From CAWGHZ01 sp963775315 (GTDB lineage: Bacteria; Pseudomonadota; Alphaproteobacteria; MPNO01; DASWLB01): a DNA stretch of 64,000 nucleotides. The first letter of the stretch is position 1, and every line of letters begins with the position of its first letter. Made by a program: the position numbers and the translations under genes. Of the stretch, positions 1 through 9,455 are shown one piece after another. Below the pieces are notes generated by a model. The model did no database searches. It was given only the letters and a program-made list of their open reading frames with translations, and was not told where the DNA came from. Location: positions 248,001-312,000 of the forward strand of contig CAVZIN010000007.1 of the NCBI GenBank assembly GCA_963775315.1. The letters run 5' to 3'.

Positions 1-21
1 AGCTTCGCTATTGCCGCCGTC

Positions 22-72
22 GTAGGGGGCGCGTCTCCGACCCGCCCCGGGGCCGGTCGGGGACCGGCCCCT
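22..72. repeat. REP-like intergenic palindrome, copy A
   Basis: Intergenic sequence downstream of parE. It contains a perfect 10-bp inverted repeat (GGGGCCGGTC, loop GGG, GACCGGCCCC at 49-71) preceded by a GTCTCCGACCCGCCCC block. Related blocks recur at 11261-11328, 13138-13202 and 41257-41281, always between genes, so this is a dispersed extragenic repeat family. It may act as a terminator for parE, but there is no T-run. Confidence 0.6.
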
Positions 73-86
73 GCAGCGCACGCTCG

Positions 87-2075
87 CTACACGTCGAGGT
101 CGCGGACTTTATGGGCGTTGGACTGGATAAATTCGAGGCGAAGCTCGGGCTTCCGCCCCATCAGACGCTCGACCAGCGCAGCCGTGTCCTTGGTCCCCGT
201 CTTGTCCTCGCTGTCCGGCAGGCGGACGCGCAGCATGTGGCGCCGGCCCGGATCCATCGTGGTCTCGCGGAGCTGGATCGCCGGCATCTCGCCGAGCCCC
301 TTGAACCGGCTGATCTCGACCTTCGACTTGCCTTTGAATCGCGTCGCCAGCAGCTCGTCGCGATGGCGGTCGTCCATCGCGTAGACAGTGTCCGACCCCT
401 GGCTCAACCGGTAGAGCGGCGGCAGGGCGAGGTAGAGATGGCCGTTCTCGACGAGGCGCGGCATGGCGCGGAAGAAGAACGTCATCAGCAGTGACGCTAT
501 GTGCGCGCCGTCGACGTCGGCGTCGGTCATCACCACCACGCGGTCATAGCGGAGCTTGGATTCGTCGTAGCGGTCGCCGGTGCCGCAGCCGAGCGCCTGG
601 ACGAGGTCCGACAGCTCCTGGTTCTCGCGCAGCCGGTCCGCCGAGGCCGAGGCGACGTTCAGGATCTTGCCCCGCAGCGGCAGCACGGCCTGGGTCACGC
701 GGTTGCGCGCCTGCTTGGCGGTGCCGCCGGCCGAGTCGCCCTCGACCAGGAACAGCTCGGTGCCGTCCGCCGAGTTCCGCGTGCAGTCGGTCAGCTTGCC
801 GGGAAGGCGCACCTTGCGCGTCGGCGACTTGCGGGCGAGCTCCTTGTCCTGGCGACGGCGCAGCCGGTCTTCGGCACGCTCGATGACGGCGGCAAGCAGC
901 GTCGCCGCCGCTTCGGGGTTTCCCGTGAGCCAGTGGTCAAAATGGTCCTTGAGCGTGGACTCGACCAGCCGCGTCACGCCTGCGCCGGCGAGCTTCTGCT
1001 TGGTCTGGCCCTGGAACTCCGGCTCGGTTAGGAACACCGACAGCACGCAGATCGCGCCGTCAAGCGCGTCGTCGGCCGTCACCTGCTGGGCGCGCCGGTT
1101 GCCGACCAGCTCGCCGTACCACTTGAAGCCGCGGGCCAGCGCGTTGCGCAGGCCCTGCTCGTGCCTGCCGCCGTCCGGCGTCGGCACCGTGTTGCAATAG
1201 GACGCCACCTGCCCGTCCGAATCCTCGGTCCAGGCGATCGCCCACTCCATCCGCCCCTTGCCGTCGGCGAAGTCCGACCGCCCCTCGAAGATGCGCCCCG
1301 ACACTGGCTCGGCGCCGTCGAGCGTCGCAGCGAGATAGTCGGCGAGCCCGCCCGGGAAGTGCAGGACCGCCGTTTCCGGCACGTCGGACGATTTGCCGAT
1401 CAGCTTCGGATCGCACGCCCAGCGGATCTCGACGCCGCGATAGAGGTACGCCTTGGAGCGGGCGAGGCGGTAGAGCCTGGCGGGGTCGAAGGACGCGTCG
1501 CCGAAGATCTCGCGGTCGGGATGAAAGCGGACCACCGTGCCGCGCCGGTTGGGCGCCGCGCCCTCGGCCTTGAGCTTCCCGGTCGGCTTGCCGCGCGCAT
1601 ATTCCTGCGACCACAGCTTACGGTCGCGCGCCACCTCGACCCGCAAATCGTCCGAAAGGGCGTTCACCACCGAGACGCCGACGCCGTGCAGCCCGCCAGA
1701 GGTCGCGTACACCTTGTTGGAGAACTTGCCGCCGGCGTGCAGCGTGGTGAGGATGACCTCGAGCGCCGACTTGTTCTTGAACTTGGGGTGCGGGTCGACC
1801 GGAATGCCGCGCCCGTTGTCCGAGATCGTCACCACGTTTCCGGGGGCGAGCTCGAGGTCGATATGGCTTGCGTGCCCGGCGACGGCCTCGTCCATCGCGT
1901 TGTCGAGCACCTCTGCCACCAGATGGTGCATGGCCGATTCGTCGGTCCCACCGATATACATGCCGGGGCGGCGCCGCACCGGCTCCAGCCCCTCGAGAAC
2001 CTCGATGTCCTTGGCGGTATAGTTCGGCTCGCCGCCCTTCGGGCGCTCGAACAGATCGTCCATGCGTTTGCTCAT
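87..2075 (-). CDS. parE: DNA topoisomerase IV subunit B (ParE)
   Basis: ATPase subunit of topoisomerase IV, which with ParC decatenates replicated chromosomes. The 662-residue product has a GHKL ATPase domain (EVLDNAMDEAVAG, DNGRGIPV, the ATP lid GGLHGVGVSVVN), a transducer domain, and a TOPRIM domain with EGDSAGG and DADVDGAH. It ends with RFKGLGEM and a short tail. The length, lack of the GyrB insertion, and QAVLPLRGKILNVAS after EGDSAGG favour ParE over GyrB. ATG at 2075 (MSKRMDDLFE) is chosen; the same frame stays open far upstream without homology. A later ATG (MDDLFE) four codons in is an alternative. The next gene upstream is on the same strand, 35 nt away. Confidence 0.95.
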   Translation of the reverse strand: MSKRMDDLFERPKGGEPNYTAKDIEVLEGLEPVRRRPGMYIGGTDESAMHHLVAEVLDNAMDEAVAGHASHIDLELAPGNVVTISDNGRGIPVDPHPKFKNKSALEVILTTLHAGGKFSNKVYATSGGLHGVGVSVVNALSDDLRVEVARDRKLWSQEYARGKPTGKLKAEGAAPNRRGTVVRFHPDREIFGDASFDPARLYRLARSKAYLYRGVEIRWACDPKLIGKSSDVPETAVLHFPGGLADYLAATLDGAEPVSGRIFEGRSDFADGKGRMEWAIAWTEDSDGQVASYCNTVPTPDGGRHEQGLRNALARGFKWYGELVGNRRAQQVTADDALDGAICVLSVFLTEPEFQGQTKQKLAGAGVTRLVESTLKDHFDHWLTGNPEAAATLLAAVIERAEDRLRRRQDKELARKSPTRKVRLPGKLTDCTRNSADGTELFLVEGDSAGGTAKQARNRVTQAVLPLRGKILNVASASADRLRENQELSDLVQALGCGTGDRYDESKLRYDRVVVMTDADVDGAHIASLLMTFFFRAMPRLVENGHLYLALPPLYRLSQGSDTVYAMDDRHRDELLATRFKGKSKVEISRFKGLGEMPAIQLRETTMDPGRRHMLRVRLPDSEDKTGTKDTAALVERLMGRKPELRLEFIQSNAHKVRDLDV

Positions 2076-2110
2076 CGACTCGACCAGACCTACGGGTACG
2101 GAACACGAAC

Positions 2111-3469
2111 CTACGCGATATCGCAATTCGCGTCCCCCGAGGCAAGGGCGAAATCGTCTCGCCACCCGGTGCCGAGCCGGCGCTCGGTCGTCGCGCGGCG
2201 GGCGTCGAGCACGGCGAGGTCGGCGCGCTCGGCAAGGCTGCGCCGCCCGGCCTCGGCGACCATGCGCACGTGTCGGGCGAGGACCCGGCGGTGCGCCGGC
2301 CACCGCGCCTGGTCGGCGAGGGCCCCCAACGTCTCGAGGAGGCGGATCAGAACGTCGGCGTGCCCGCCCGCCGACTGGCGAATCTGGTTGAAGGCGGCGT
2401 CGGCGACGCCGTCGAAGTCGGACACGTGGATGGTCACGCGCACCTTTCCGTCGGGGTCGCGCCAGTGCCGGTTCGGCGGTGCGCGGCGCATCATCAGGGC
2501 GAGCGATTCGCCCAGCCGGTCGACCACCGCGATGGCGGTGAACGGATCGTTGATGCCCGGCGAGAGCGCGCGCAGCGCCACCTCGACGAGCTGGCGCACC
2601 GAGAATTCGAGGTCTTGCACAGGGGTGCGCTGCCCGCCCAGCACGATGGCGTCGGCGATCGCGTCGCGCAGCCCCTTGTCGAGCGCATCGGGTCTCGACA
2701 CCGCGGCATGCCGCCCGCCCGCCAGCAGATGATGGCCGGCGCGGAAATCGAGCGCGACCATCGCGTCGCAGGCGCAGGCCGCCGCGCCGATCGCGTCGAG
2801 ATCGACCACCTGCACGTAGCCGCCGTGATCGAGGCTGACCGGCGTCCAGAAGCGCGTGTCGGGCTCCGCCTCGTCCTCGCCGCCGGTGTCTTCCTCCTCG
2901 CACGGGCCGAGCTGGCGCAGGATCTCGTTGTCGAGCTGGGCGCCGACGCCGGCGATGGCGGCGTCCGACACGATCGAGCGCGCCAGATGGTGGATGAAGA
3001 AGAACAGCCCGAACACCGAACCGAGGAACAGGAAGGTGGCGAGGGTGACGGCGACGTGCGGCACCTCGGCGTCCGTCATCGAGGCGCGCAGCACGCGCAG
3101 CACGCAGACGAAATAGACCATGGACGACAGGAAGGCGCCGAGGATGATCTGCGTCCGCCGGTCCGCCATGAAGTTGCGAATCAGCCGCGGGCCGAGCTGG
3201 CCCGCCGCGAGCGTCAGGACCACCATGGTGATCGAGATGGCGAGCGTCGCCATCGTGACCAGCGCCGTGAGCAGGGCGGAGAGCTGGCGCGCCGCGTCCG
3301 CCGCGCTGCCGGCGTCCAGCCACCAGACGGCGCCCGGCAGGTCCGTGGGTGCCGGGTGGAGCTGGGTCGTCACCGCCGCCGCGGCGATGGCGAACAGCGT
3401 CATCACCACCGGCACGAACCAGAGGCTGGTGCTCAGCCATTCCCAAACGACCTGCACGCGTGCCAGCAC
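2111..3469 (-). CDS. DUF2254-family membrane protein
   Basis: A 452-residue predicted inner-membrane protein of the DUF2254 family, whose function is not established. Four hydrophobic segments lie in the first ~170 residues (starting VVWEWLSTSLWFVPVVMTLF, later LLTALVTMATLAISITMVV and a VALTLATFLFLG stretch). A long soluble C-terminal part carries SPGINDPFTAIAVVDRL, the conserved block of this family. The start is GTG, with an AGGTGA ribosome site at good spacing. It lies just upstream of parE on the same strand and could be co-transcribed. Confidence 0.8.
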   Translation of the reverse strand: MLARVQVVWEWLSTSLWFVPVVMTLFAIAAAAVTTQLHPAPTDLPGAVWWLDAGSAADAARQLSALLTALVTMATLAISITMVVLTLAAGQLGPRLIRNFMADRRTQIILGAFLSSMVYFVCVLRVLRASMTDAEVPHVAVTLATFLFLGSVFGLFFFIHHLARSIVSDAAIAGVGAQLDNEILRQLGPCEEEDTGGEDEAEPDTRFWTPVSLDHGGYVQVVDLDAIGAAACACDAMVALDFRAGHHLLAGGRHAAVSRPDALDKGLRDAIADAIVLGGQRTPVQDLEFSVRQLVEVALRALSPGINDPFTAIAVVDRLGESLALMMRRAPPNRHWRDPDGKVRVTIHVSDFDGVADAAFNQIRQSAGGHADVLIRLLETLGALADQARWPAHRRVLARHVRMVAEAGRRSLAERADLAVLDARRATTERRLGTGWRDDFALASGDANCDIA

Positions 3470-3658
3470 GTCTCACCTCGACAATTGGGGATATACGGGG
3501 TGAACGTGCGGGACGGCCTATCGTCCGCGTTGCCTCCGGACGGGATTCGAACGATATGGGTGGGGCAGCCGCGGCGCTTTCCTGCCAGATGTGGGGGGCG
3601 GGGCGGCATCTGCTACAGGATGCTGCGTGTCGGGCTCGGGATGGGCGGCGGATCGGTC

Positions 3659-5039
3659 ATGACCAACCAGAAGCAGGCGGTGGCGCTCGGCTCGATGGTG
3701 GCGTCGGGAACGCTGACCGTCGCCAAGTTCGCGGTCGGGTTCGCGACGGGCAGCCTCGCGCTCATCTCGGAGGGGGCGCACAGCCTGCTCGACCTCGGCG
3801 CGACGGTGCTCACCTTCGCCGCGGTCCGCATCGGCGACCGCCCGCCCGACCGCGTGCATCACTACGGCCACGGCAAGGTGGAGAGCGTCGCGGCGTTGGG
3901 CGAGACGGCCCTGCTGTTCCTCACCAGCGGATGGATCGTCTATGAGGGTGTCCAGCGGCTGATCTCCGGCGAGACGCAGGTGGAGGTGACTTGGTGGTCG
4001 ATCGGGGTCATGGCGGGCTCGATCGTCATCGATTTCTTCCGCACCCGGACGCTCCGCCGGGTGGCGAAGGAGACGGGCAGCCAGGCGCTCGAGGCCGACG
4101 CGCTGCACTTCTCGTCGGACATGCTCTCCTCGACGGTGGTGCTGGTCGGGCTCGGGTTCGTCTCGCTCGGCTATCCACTGGCGGACGCCGTGGCGGCGCT
4201 CGGCGTCGCCGTGTTCGTCTGCATCGCGGGCTACCGGCTGGGGCGGCGCACCATCGACTCGCTGGTCGATGCCGCGCCCTCGGGCGTTACCGACCAGGTG
4301 GAGCGGATCATCGCCGGCGTTCCCGGCGTGGCGCGGCTCGGCCGCGTGCGGCTGCGCCCGGTGGGCGCCACCCTGTTCGCCGAGATCGAGGTGATGGTAA
4401 GCCGGACCCTGCCGGTCGACCAGGCGGGGGCGATCCGCAAGCGGATCCTCGCCGAGCTCCACGGCACCATGCCCGAGGTTGAGGCGACAGTGGTCACCAC
4501 GCCGCTTGCGCTCGACAACGAGACCATCCACGAGCGGCTGATCCTGATCGCCGCGCGCCGCGGCCTGCCGGTGCATCACGTCACCATCCAGCAGGTGGGC
4601 GACCAGCTCGTCGTCAGCCTCGACCTCGAAGTCGATGGAAGCCTATCGATCGCCCGCGCGCACGAGACGGCGAGCGAGCTGGAGCGCGCCATCCAGTCCG
4701 AGTTCGGCTTTCACATTGAGGTCGATACCCATATCGAGCCGCGCCAGATCGACGGCGCCTCGGGGACCGAGGCCGATCCGGCCCTCGCGCGCGCTGTCGA
4801 GTTCGAGCCTCGCCGGGTTCGTCGCCGAGACGGGCGAGCTTGCCAACGTGCACGAGGTTCGGGTGCGTCACACCGACCAGGGGCTGTTCATCTATTTCCA
4901 TTGCCAGTCGGCACCCGACCGCTCGGTCGAGGAGGTGCATGACGCGGTCGACCGTCTGGAGCGCCACATCCGCCGCGCATTCCCGGCGGCCCGCCGCGTC
5001 GTCGCCCACGCCGAGCCGATCGGCGCGCCGGCCCCGTAG
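3659..5039 (+). CDS. Cation diffusion facilitator transporter, frame broken near 4802
   Basis: CDF-family exporter of divalent metals (probably Zn2+, Fe2+ or Mn2+) from the cytoplasm. Six membrane segments fill residues ~10-205, with the paired metal-site motifs H41-x3-D45 and H150-x3-D154 and the HYGHGKVES loop. A long cytoplasmic tail contains more than one ZT-dimer-like repeat. The frame fails at 4799-4804 (GAGTTC). Deleting one T continues the protein as AVESSLAGFVAETGELANVH and on to HAEPIGAPAP, giving 459 residues. The ATG with GGCGGA upstream was chosen; an ATG at 3620 is possible. Either a real frameshift removing the last ~80 residues or a base-call error; I favour error. Confidence 0.8.
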
Positions 5040-5103
5040 CCGACGCCCGGCCAACGGGGCTATCCTGCCGCCTGCCGCTTGCGGCCAATCAAGGGAGGCG
5101 TCG

Positions 5104-5859
5104 ATGCTCGAGCTCTACAATTTCCCGATGTCCACCTGCAGCCAGAAGGTGAGGATCGTCCTCGCCGAGAAGAAGCTCGAATGGACCGATCATCGGATCG
5201 AGTTGGGCGAGCACCTGAAGCCGGAATATCTCGCGCTCAATCCCAACGGCGTCGTGCCGACGCTGGTCCATGATGGCGAGCCCATCGTCGATTCGTCCGT
5301 GATTTGCGAGTACCTGGACGAGGTCTTCCCGCAGAAGGCCACCTCGCCCGGCACGCCGCTCGGCCGCGCCCGCATGCGCGCCTGGCTCCGCTACATCGAG
5401 GAGGTGCCGACGCCGGCCGTGCGCTACCCCTCGTTCAACCGGGTGCTGGTGAAGAACCTGCAGCGCCTGTCGAAGGAGGAGTTCGACCATCAGGCCGACA
5501 TCCGCCCGCTGCGCAAGCATTTCTACCACCGCATGGGCCAGGCCGGCTTTCCGAAGGAGGATCTCGACAACGCCATCGAGGACATCCAGAACACGATCCG
5601 GCGCATGGAGAAGGCGCTGGCCGACGACGGCGGGCCGTGGATCATGGGTCAGCAATTCACCTTGGCCGACGTCTGTCTGGTGCCGACCATCGACCGGATG
5701 GAGGACCTCGGCTACGCCCACATGTGGGAGCAGGGCTTCCCGCGCGTGACCGTCTGGTGGAAGGCGATCAAGGCCCGCCCGTCCTACAAGGCCACCTACT
5801 ACAAAGGCGCGCGCTTCTCCGACGCCTACGCCGACATCATGAAGCAGCCTGCCGCGTGA
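5104..5859 (+). CDS. Glutathione S-transferase family protein
   Basis: A 251-residue cytosolic protein with an N-terminal thioredoxin-fold GST domain: the active-site loop MSTCSQKVRIVLAEK, the cis-Pro region NGVVPTLVHDG, and the glutathione gamma-Glu binding site VDSSVICEYLDE. The C-terminal all-alpha domain contains the GQQFTLADVCLVPTIDRM block. GSTs of this type conjugate glutathione to electrophiles or act in ring cleavage or isomerisation; the substrate is unknown. ATG is preceded by AAGGGAGG, a strong ribosome site. It stands alone between the CDF gene and a transporter. Confidence 0.9.
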   Translation: MLELYNFPMSTCSQKVRIVLAEKKLEWTDHRIELGEHLKPEYLALNPNGVVPTLVHDGEPIVDSSVICEYLDEVFPQKATSPGTPLGRARMRAWLRYIEEVPTPAVRYPSFNRVLVKNLQRLSKEEFDHQADIRPLRKHFYHRMGQAGFPKEDLDNAIEDIQNTIRRMEKALADDGGPWIMGQQFTLADVCLVPTIDRMEDLGYAHMWEQGFPRVTVWWKAIKARPSYKATYYKGARFSDAYADIMKQPAA

Positions 5860-5913
5860 GCATGCTTATTGTCTCTCGGCCTCCCCAGGGCGAGCGGGTA
5901 GGGTTGCGATCCG

Positions 5914-7212
5914 GTGGGTGACCCGCCTTCGGAAGAAGATCGCGCCGGCCGGCGGGCGCAGATCGCCTGGTGCTTCTACGACTGGGCGAACTCGTGCTTT
6001 CCGACGGTGATCGTCACCTTCGTGTTCGCCTCCTACTTCACCCAGGCGGTGGCGCCGACGCCGGCCGAGGGCACCGCGGCCTGGGGATGGGCGGTCGCCG
6101 CATCGGCCCTTGCCGTCGCGCTGACGAGCCCCGTCGCCGGTGCCATCGCCGACGCCCGGGGCCGGCGAAAGCCCTGGCTCGCGGCGTTCAGCGCCGCCTG
6201 CGTCGTGCTGACCGCGGCCCTTTGGTACGTCAAGCCGCACGGCGGCATGCTCTTCGGCCTCGTCGTCTTCGCCCTCGCCAACACGGCGTTCGAGCTTGGT
6301 ACGGTGTTCTACAACGCGATGCTGCCCGGGCTCGTGCCGCCAGAGCGGATCGGAAGGTTGTCGGGGTGGGGCTGGGGGCTGGGATACGCGGGAGGCCTCG
6401 TCTGCCTGGTGATCGTGCTGTTTGGGCTGGTCGAGCCGAAGGTCCCGCCGTTCGGGCTCGACAAGGCGGCGGCCGAGCATGTCCGGGCGTCGGCGCTGCT
6501 CGCCGGGCTCTGGTTCGCCTTGTTTGCCGCGCCGATCTTCCTGTTCACGCCGGACGCGCCGCGGACCGGCGTGCCGATCGGGCGGGCGGTGCGCCAGGGG
6601 TTCCGTACCCTCGCCGATACGTTCCGCAACGTGCGCAAGTACCGCGCGATCGCGCGCTTTCTCATCGCCAAGCTGTTCTACATCGACGGGCTGAATACGC
6701 TGTTCGCCTTCGGCGGCATCTACGCCGCCGGGTCGTTCGGCATGAAGACCGACGAGATCGTGATGTTCGGGATCGCCCTCAACGTCACCGCCGGGCTCGG
6801 CGCGGCGGGCTTCGCCTGGGTGGACGACTGGATCGGCGCGAAGCGCACGATCATGATCGCACTGGTCGGCATCATGGCGCTGGGCGCGCCGCTCCTCGTC
6901 GTGCAGGGCAAGGTCTGGTTCTGGGCGCTCGCCCTGCCGCTCGGCCTGTTCTTCGGCCCCGCCCAGGCGGCCAGCCGATCGCTGATGGCAAGGCTCGCCC
7001 CGGCGGAGGTCCGGACCGAAATGTTCGGCCTTTCGATGCTGTCCGGCCGGATCACCGCCTTCGCGGGCCCGGCCGTCCTCGCCTGGGCGACTGAGGCGAC
7101 GGGCTCGCAGCGCGTCGGGATGGCGACGATCCTGGTCTTCGTGGCGCTGGGGCTCGGGCTCCTCGTCGGTGTCCGAGAGCCGGGGGCCGCGCTCAGTCCG
7201 ACGCCACGCTGA
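5914..7212 (+). CDS. UMF1/Atg22-like MFS transporter
   Basis: A 432-residue membrane transporter of the major facilitator superfamily, UMF1 type (related to fungal vacuolar Atg22 effluxers). The hallmark opening AWCFYDWANSCFPTVIVTFV is present, followed by about 12 hydrophobic segments. A loop ADARGRRKPW resembles the MFS cytoplasmic motif A. Substrate unknown; some relatives are thought to move amino acids or other small metabolites. Starts with GTG; no clear ribosome site. The last 20 bases overlap the end of the convergent gene on the other strand. Confidence 0.85.
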   Translation: MGDPPSEEDRAGRRAQIAWCFYDWANSCFPTVIVTFVFASYFTQAVAPTPAEGTAAWGWAVAASALAVALTSPVAGAIADARGRRKPWLAAFSAACVVLTAALWYVKPHGGMLFGLVVFALANTAFELGTVFYNAMLPGLVPPERIGRLSGWGWGLGYAGGLVCLVIVLFGLVEPKVPPFGLDKAAAEHVRASALLAGLWFALFAAPIFLFTPDAPRTGVPIGRAVRQGFRTLADTFRNVRKYRAIARFLIAKLFYIDGLNTLFAFGGIYAAGSFGMKTDEIVMFGIALNVTAGLGAAGFAWVDDWIGAKRTIMIALVGIMALGAPLLVVQGKVWFWALALPLGLFFGPAQAASRSLMARLAPAEVRTEMFGLSMLSGRITAFAGPAVLAWATEATGSQRVGMATILVFVALGLGLLVGVREPGAALSPTPR

Positions 7213-7924
7213 GCCGGCCGATCTGGCCGTGCTTTTCGATCAGCCGGGCGATGAGGCCCGACTTCCGCGCCTCCAGCACGAACGCGCGCAGGAAGGCCGC
7301 ACCCTTCGCGTTCTTCTTGCCCGTGCCGACCGCCTGCTGGACCGCGGTGAACTTGCCTTCGAGCACGCGGGCGCCAGGCAGCTTCGCCGCGTCGGCGAGC
7401 AGCGCCGGGCGAAGGCCCGCCAGCGCGTCGAGCCGGTCCTTCACGAACATCTCGGAGGCGGCGGCGATGCCCTGGGCGCGCACCAGCTCGGCGTTCTTCA
7501 GGCTGCGGGTAAGGTAGAGGTCGTAGGCGCTGCGCGCCGAAAGCGCGATGCGGACGCCCTTGCGATCGACGTCGGCGATGGCGGCGAGGGGCGAGCCGGC
7601 CGGCACAAGGTAGGTCGCCTCGATCTTGACATAGGCGGGGCTGAAGGCGATCTGTTCGGCGCGCTGGGGCTCGTCCGCGATCAGCCCGATGTCCCAGACG
7701 TTCTTGTTGGCCGCATCGGCGAGTTCGCCGGGCGAGGGGAAGGTGACGTACTCGATTTCGACGCCCAGCCGCTCGGCCACGGCGCGGGCGAGGTCGGGCG
7801 AGACCCCCTCCGGCGCGCCCGAGGGCGACTTGCCGGTGACCAGCAGCATGTTGGAGAGGTTGATGCCGGCCCGGAGCCGCCCGGTGGGGACGAGCTCGGC
7901 GAGAACGTCGGTGTCTGCGGCCAT
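7193..7924 (-). CDS. Solute-binding-like protein (SBP_bac_3) without signal peptide
   Basis: A 243-residue protein with the type-3 periplasmic amino-acid-binding fold: LRAGINLSNMLLVTG at the N-terminus, GVSPDLARAVAERLGV, then WDIGLIADEPQRAEQIAFSP and AFSP/AYVKIEATYLVP at the hinge. No hydrophobic export signal is present and no ABC permease lies beside it. It may be a cytoplasmic binding or sensing protein derived from a solute-binding domain. ATG chosen; no in-frame upstream sequence encodes a signal peptide. It converges on and overlaps the MFS gene by 20 bases. Confidence 0.75.
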   Translation of the reverse strand: MAADTDVLAELVPTGRLRAGINLSNMLLVTGKSPSGAPEGVSPDLARAVAERLGVEIEYVTFPSPGELADAANKNVWDIGLIADEPQRAEQIAFSPAYVKIEATYLVPAGSPLAAIADVDRKGVRIALSARSAYDLYLTRSLKNAELVRAQGIAAASEMFVKDRLDALAGLRPALLADAAKLPGARVLEGKFTAVQQAVGTGKKNAKGAAFLRAFVLEARKSGLIARLIEKHGQIGRLSVASD

Positions 7925-8019
7925 TTCGGGCGATCCGATCCATGGTGGCGGGAAGCGGGGCGATCATAGCGCGCCGGGCGCCGCGCGCGCTATGATTTGG
8001 CGCCGCATCGGAGGGAGCC

Positions 8020-8416
8020 ATGTTCACACGCATCGACCATGTCGCGCTGCACGTCAGCGATCTTTCCCGCTCGGTCGCATTCTACGAGCGCCATTTCGGC
8101 TTCGAGGCGTACAACACGCATGACGTGCCGAACGGGCCGCACATCGCCTATCTTCGCAAGGGCGGCACGATCCTCGAACTCGTCGGGAGGGGAGAGCCGA
8201 TAAGCGGTTTCCATTTCTGCCTCGGCACCGACGATTTCGACGCGGCCGTCGCCGGGTTGGAGAAGGCCGGGCTCGAAGTATTTCCAGCGGCCCCACCCGG
8301 TGCCGCCGCGCGGGCCGGGCGAGGAGAACTGGCGCCGCGTCGTGTTCTACGGTCCCGACCGCGAGCAGATAGAGATCCGGGGCCGGTCCAAGGAGAGGGA
8401 GAGAGAGGGGGCATGA
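8020..8416 (+). CDS. VOC/glyoxalase-family protein, frame broken near 8282
   Basis: A small vicinal-oxygen-chelate domain protein (131 residues if repaired). Metalloenzymes of this fold include glyoxalase I and ring-cleaving dioxygenases. It begins MFTRIDHVALHVSDLSRSVA with a candidate metal-ligand His at position 7, and carries GGTILELVG. At 8281-8283 (TTT) one surplus base shifts the frame. Removing it reads VFQRPHPVPPRGPGEENW, then RRVVFYGPDREQIEIRG, the expected C-terminus with the terminal Glu ligand. The repaired stop TGA overlaps the next ATG as ATGA, strong evidence that this is the true reading. As given, the frame runs into the downstream gene, giving an artificial fusion. Confidence 0.75.
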
Positions 8417-8946
8417 TCAAGACGATCGTCGTCGCGACCGACGGGTCGGGCCACGCGCAGAAGGCGCTGAAGCTCGCCTGCGACCTCGCGAACAAGTACC
8501 GGGCGCGCATCGTGCTGGTTCACGTGCTTCTCCGCGACGCGCCGGCGGGCGATCTGCGCCGGCTCGCCAACATGCGAAAACTGACCAAGGCGCAGCGCGA
8601 TCTTCTGGAAGCGTTCGAGGCTGAGCCCCAGATGGCCATGGCCGCGGCCGGAGTCGGTGGGGCCTACATCCCGATCCCGCCGCCCCACGAATTACTGGAG
8701 CCGATCGGGCGCCAGGTTCTCGATCGCGCCGAGGCCTCGGCCCGCAAGCAAACCGCCTCTCGCGTGACGAAAGTGATGGTTTCGGGCGACGCGGCGGACG
8801 CCATCGTCGCCGAGGCGAAGAAGGCCAAGGCCGATATGATCGTCATGGGAAGCCGCGGGTTCGGCGATCTGCGGGGCCTCCTGCTCGGCAGCGTGTCGCA
8901 CAAGGTGGCGGCGCACGCCGATTGCACCGTGCTCACGGTGAAGTAG
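8413..8946 (+). CDS. Universal stress protein (UspA family)
   Basis: A 177-residue single-domain USP. It begins MIKTIVVATDGSGHAQKAL, the first beta strand with the nucleotide-contacting Asp. It ends with the ATP-binding signature GSRGFGDLRGLLLGSVS (G-x2-G-x9-G-S), so it is probably an ATP-binding type. Residues ~65-100 form an insertion with PIPPPHEL that ordinary UspA proteins lack. The start overlaps the VOC stop (ATGA), implying translational coupling to it. Role in stress survival is inferred from the family only. Confidence 0.9.
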   Translation: MIKTIVVATDGSGHAQKALKLACDLANKYRARIVLVHVLLRDAPAGDLRRLANMRKLTKAQRDLLEAFEAEPQMAMAAAGVGGAYIPIPPPHELLEPIGRQVLDRAEASARKQTASRVTKVMVSGDAADAIVAEAKKAKADMIVMGSRGFGDLRGLLLGSVSHKVAAHADCTVLTVK

Positions 8947-9012
8947 CCGTCCGAGCGGTTCCGTGGCGCGGCGAAACGCGCTAGGTTCGGGCAAATATCG
9001 GAAGGATCCCCA

Positions 9013-9435
9013 ATGCCCGACACGCTTCCCGCCGTGAAGCTCTCCGCCGACGGCGCGCTCAAGATCGTCACCGCCTGCCGCGACAAGGCGCTCGCGATGA
9101 AGGTGCCCCAATGCATCGTGGTCGTCGATGCCGGCGGGAACCTGCTTTCCATGCTGCGGATGGACGGCGCGAACGTGCAGTCGATCGATTCGGCGTGGCG
9201 GAAGGCGCTGACCGCGGCGGGGAACGGCCAGCCTTCGGGCGGGCTGGAGGCGGGCATGGATCTGAAGCTCGCCATCGCCACCGAAGGGCGGCGGATCAAC
9301 CTGCCGGGCGGCGTGCCGGTGGTGGTGGATGGCCAGGTGGCGGGCGCGGTCGGCATCGGCTCCGGCACCGGCGAACAGGACCTCGAGGTCGCGCGCGCCG
9401 GCATCTCGAGCATCGCCGGCGCGAAGCGGTTCTAG
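9013..9435 (+). CDS. GlcG/HbpS heme-binding-like protein
   Basis: A 140-residue protein of the GlcG/HbpS family. Visible blocks are CIVVVDAGGNLLSMLRMDGA, SAWRKALTAA, GGVPVVVDGQVAGAVGIGSG and EQDLEVARAGI. Family members bind heme or cobalamin-like ligands or appear beside catabolic oxidoreductases, but the biochemical role is often unknown. No signal peptide. It lies 20 nt upstream of the Rieske oxygenase alpha gene on the same strand and is probably in its operon. Confidence 0.85.
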   Translation: MPDTLPAVKLSADGALKIVTACRDKALAMKVPQCIVVVDAGGNLLSMLRMDGANVQSIDSAWRKALTAAGNGQPSGGLEAGMDLKLAIATEGRRINLPGGVPVVVDGQVAGAVGIGSGTGEQDLEVARAGISSIAGAKRF

Positions 9436-9455
9436 GACTGGCAAAGGAGGCGCGG

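Noticed and set aside
87..3476. A single 1129-residue minus-strand protein
   Set aside because: Only the parE part is coding. The extension upstream of MSKRMDD is an Arg/Ala-rich shadow of the DUF2254 gene in another frame.
3535..3565. tRNA-like string GGGATTCGAACGAT
   Set aside because: It resembles the complement of a T-loop, but no acceptor stem, D arm or anticodon arm can be formed around it.
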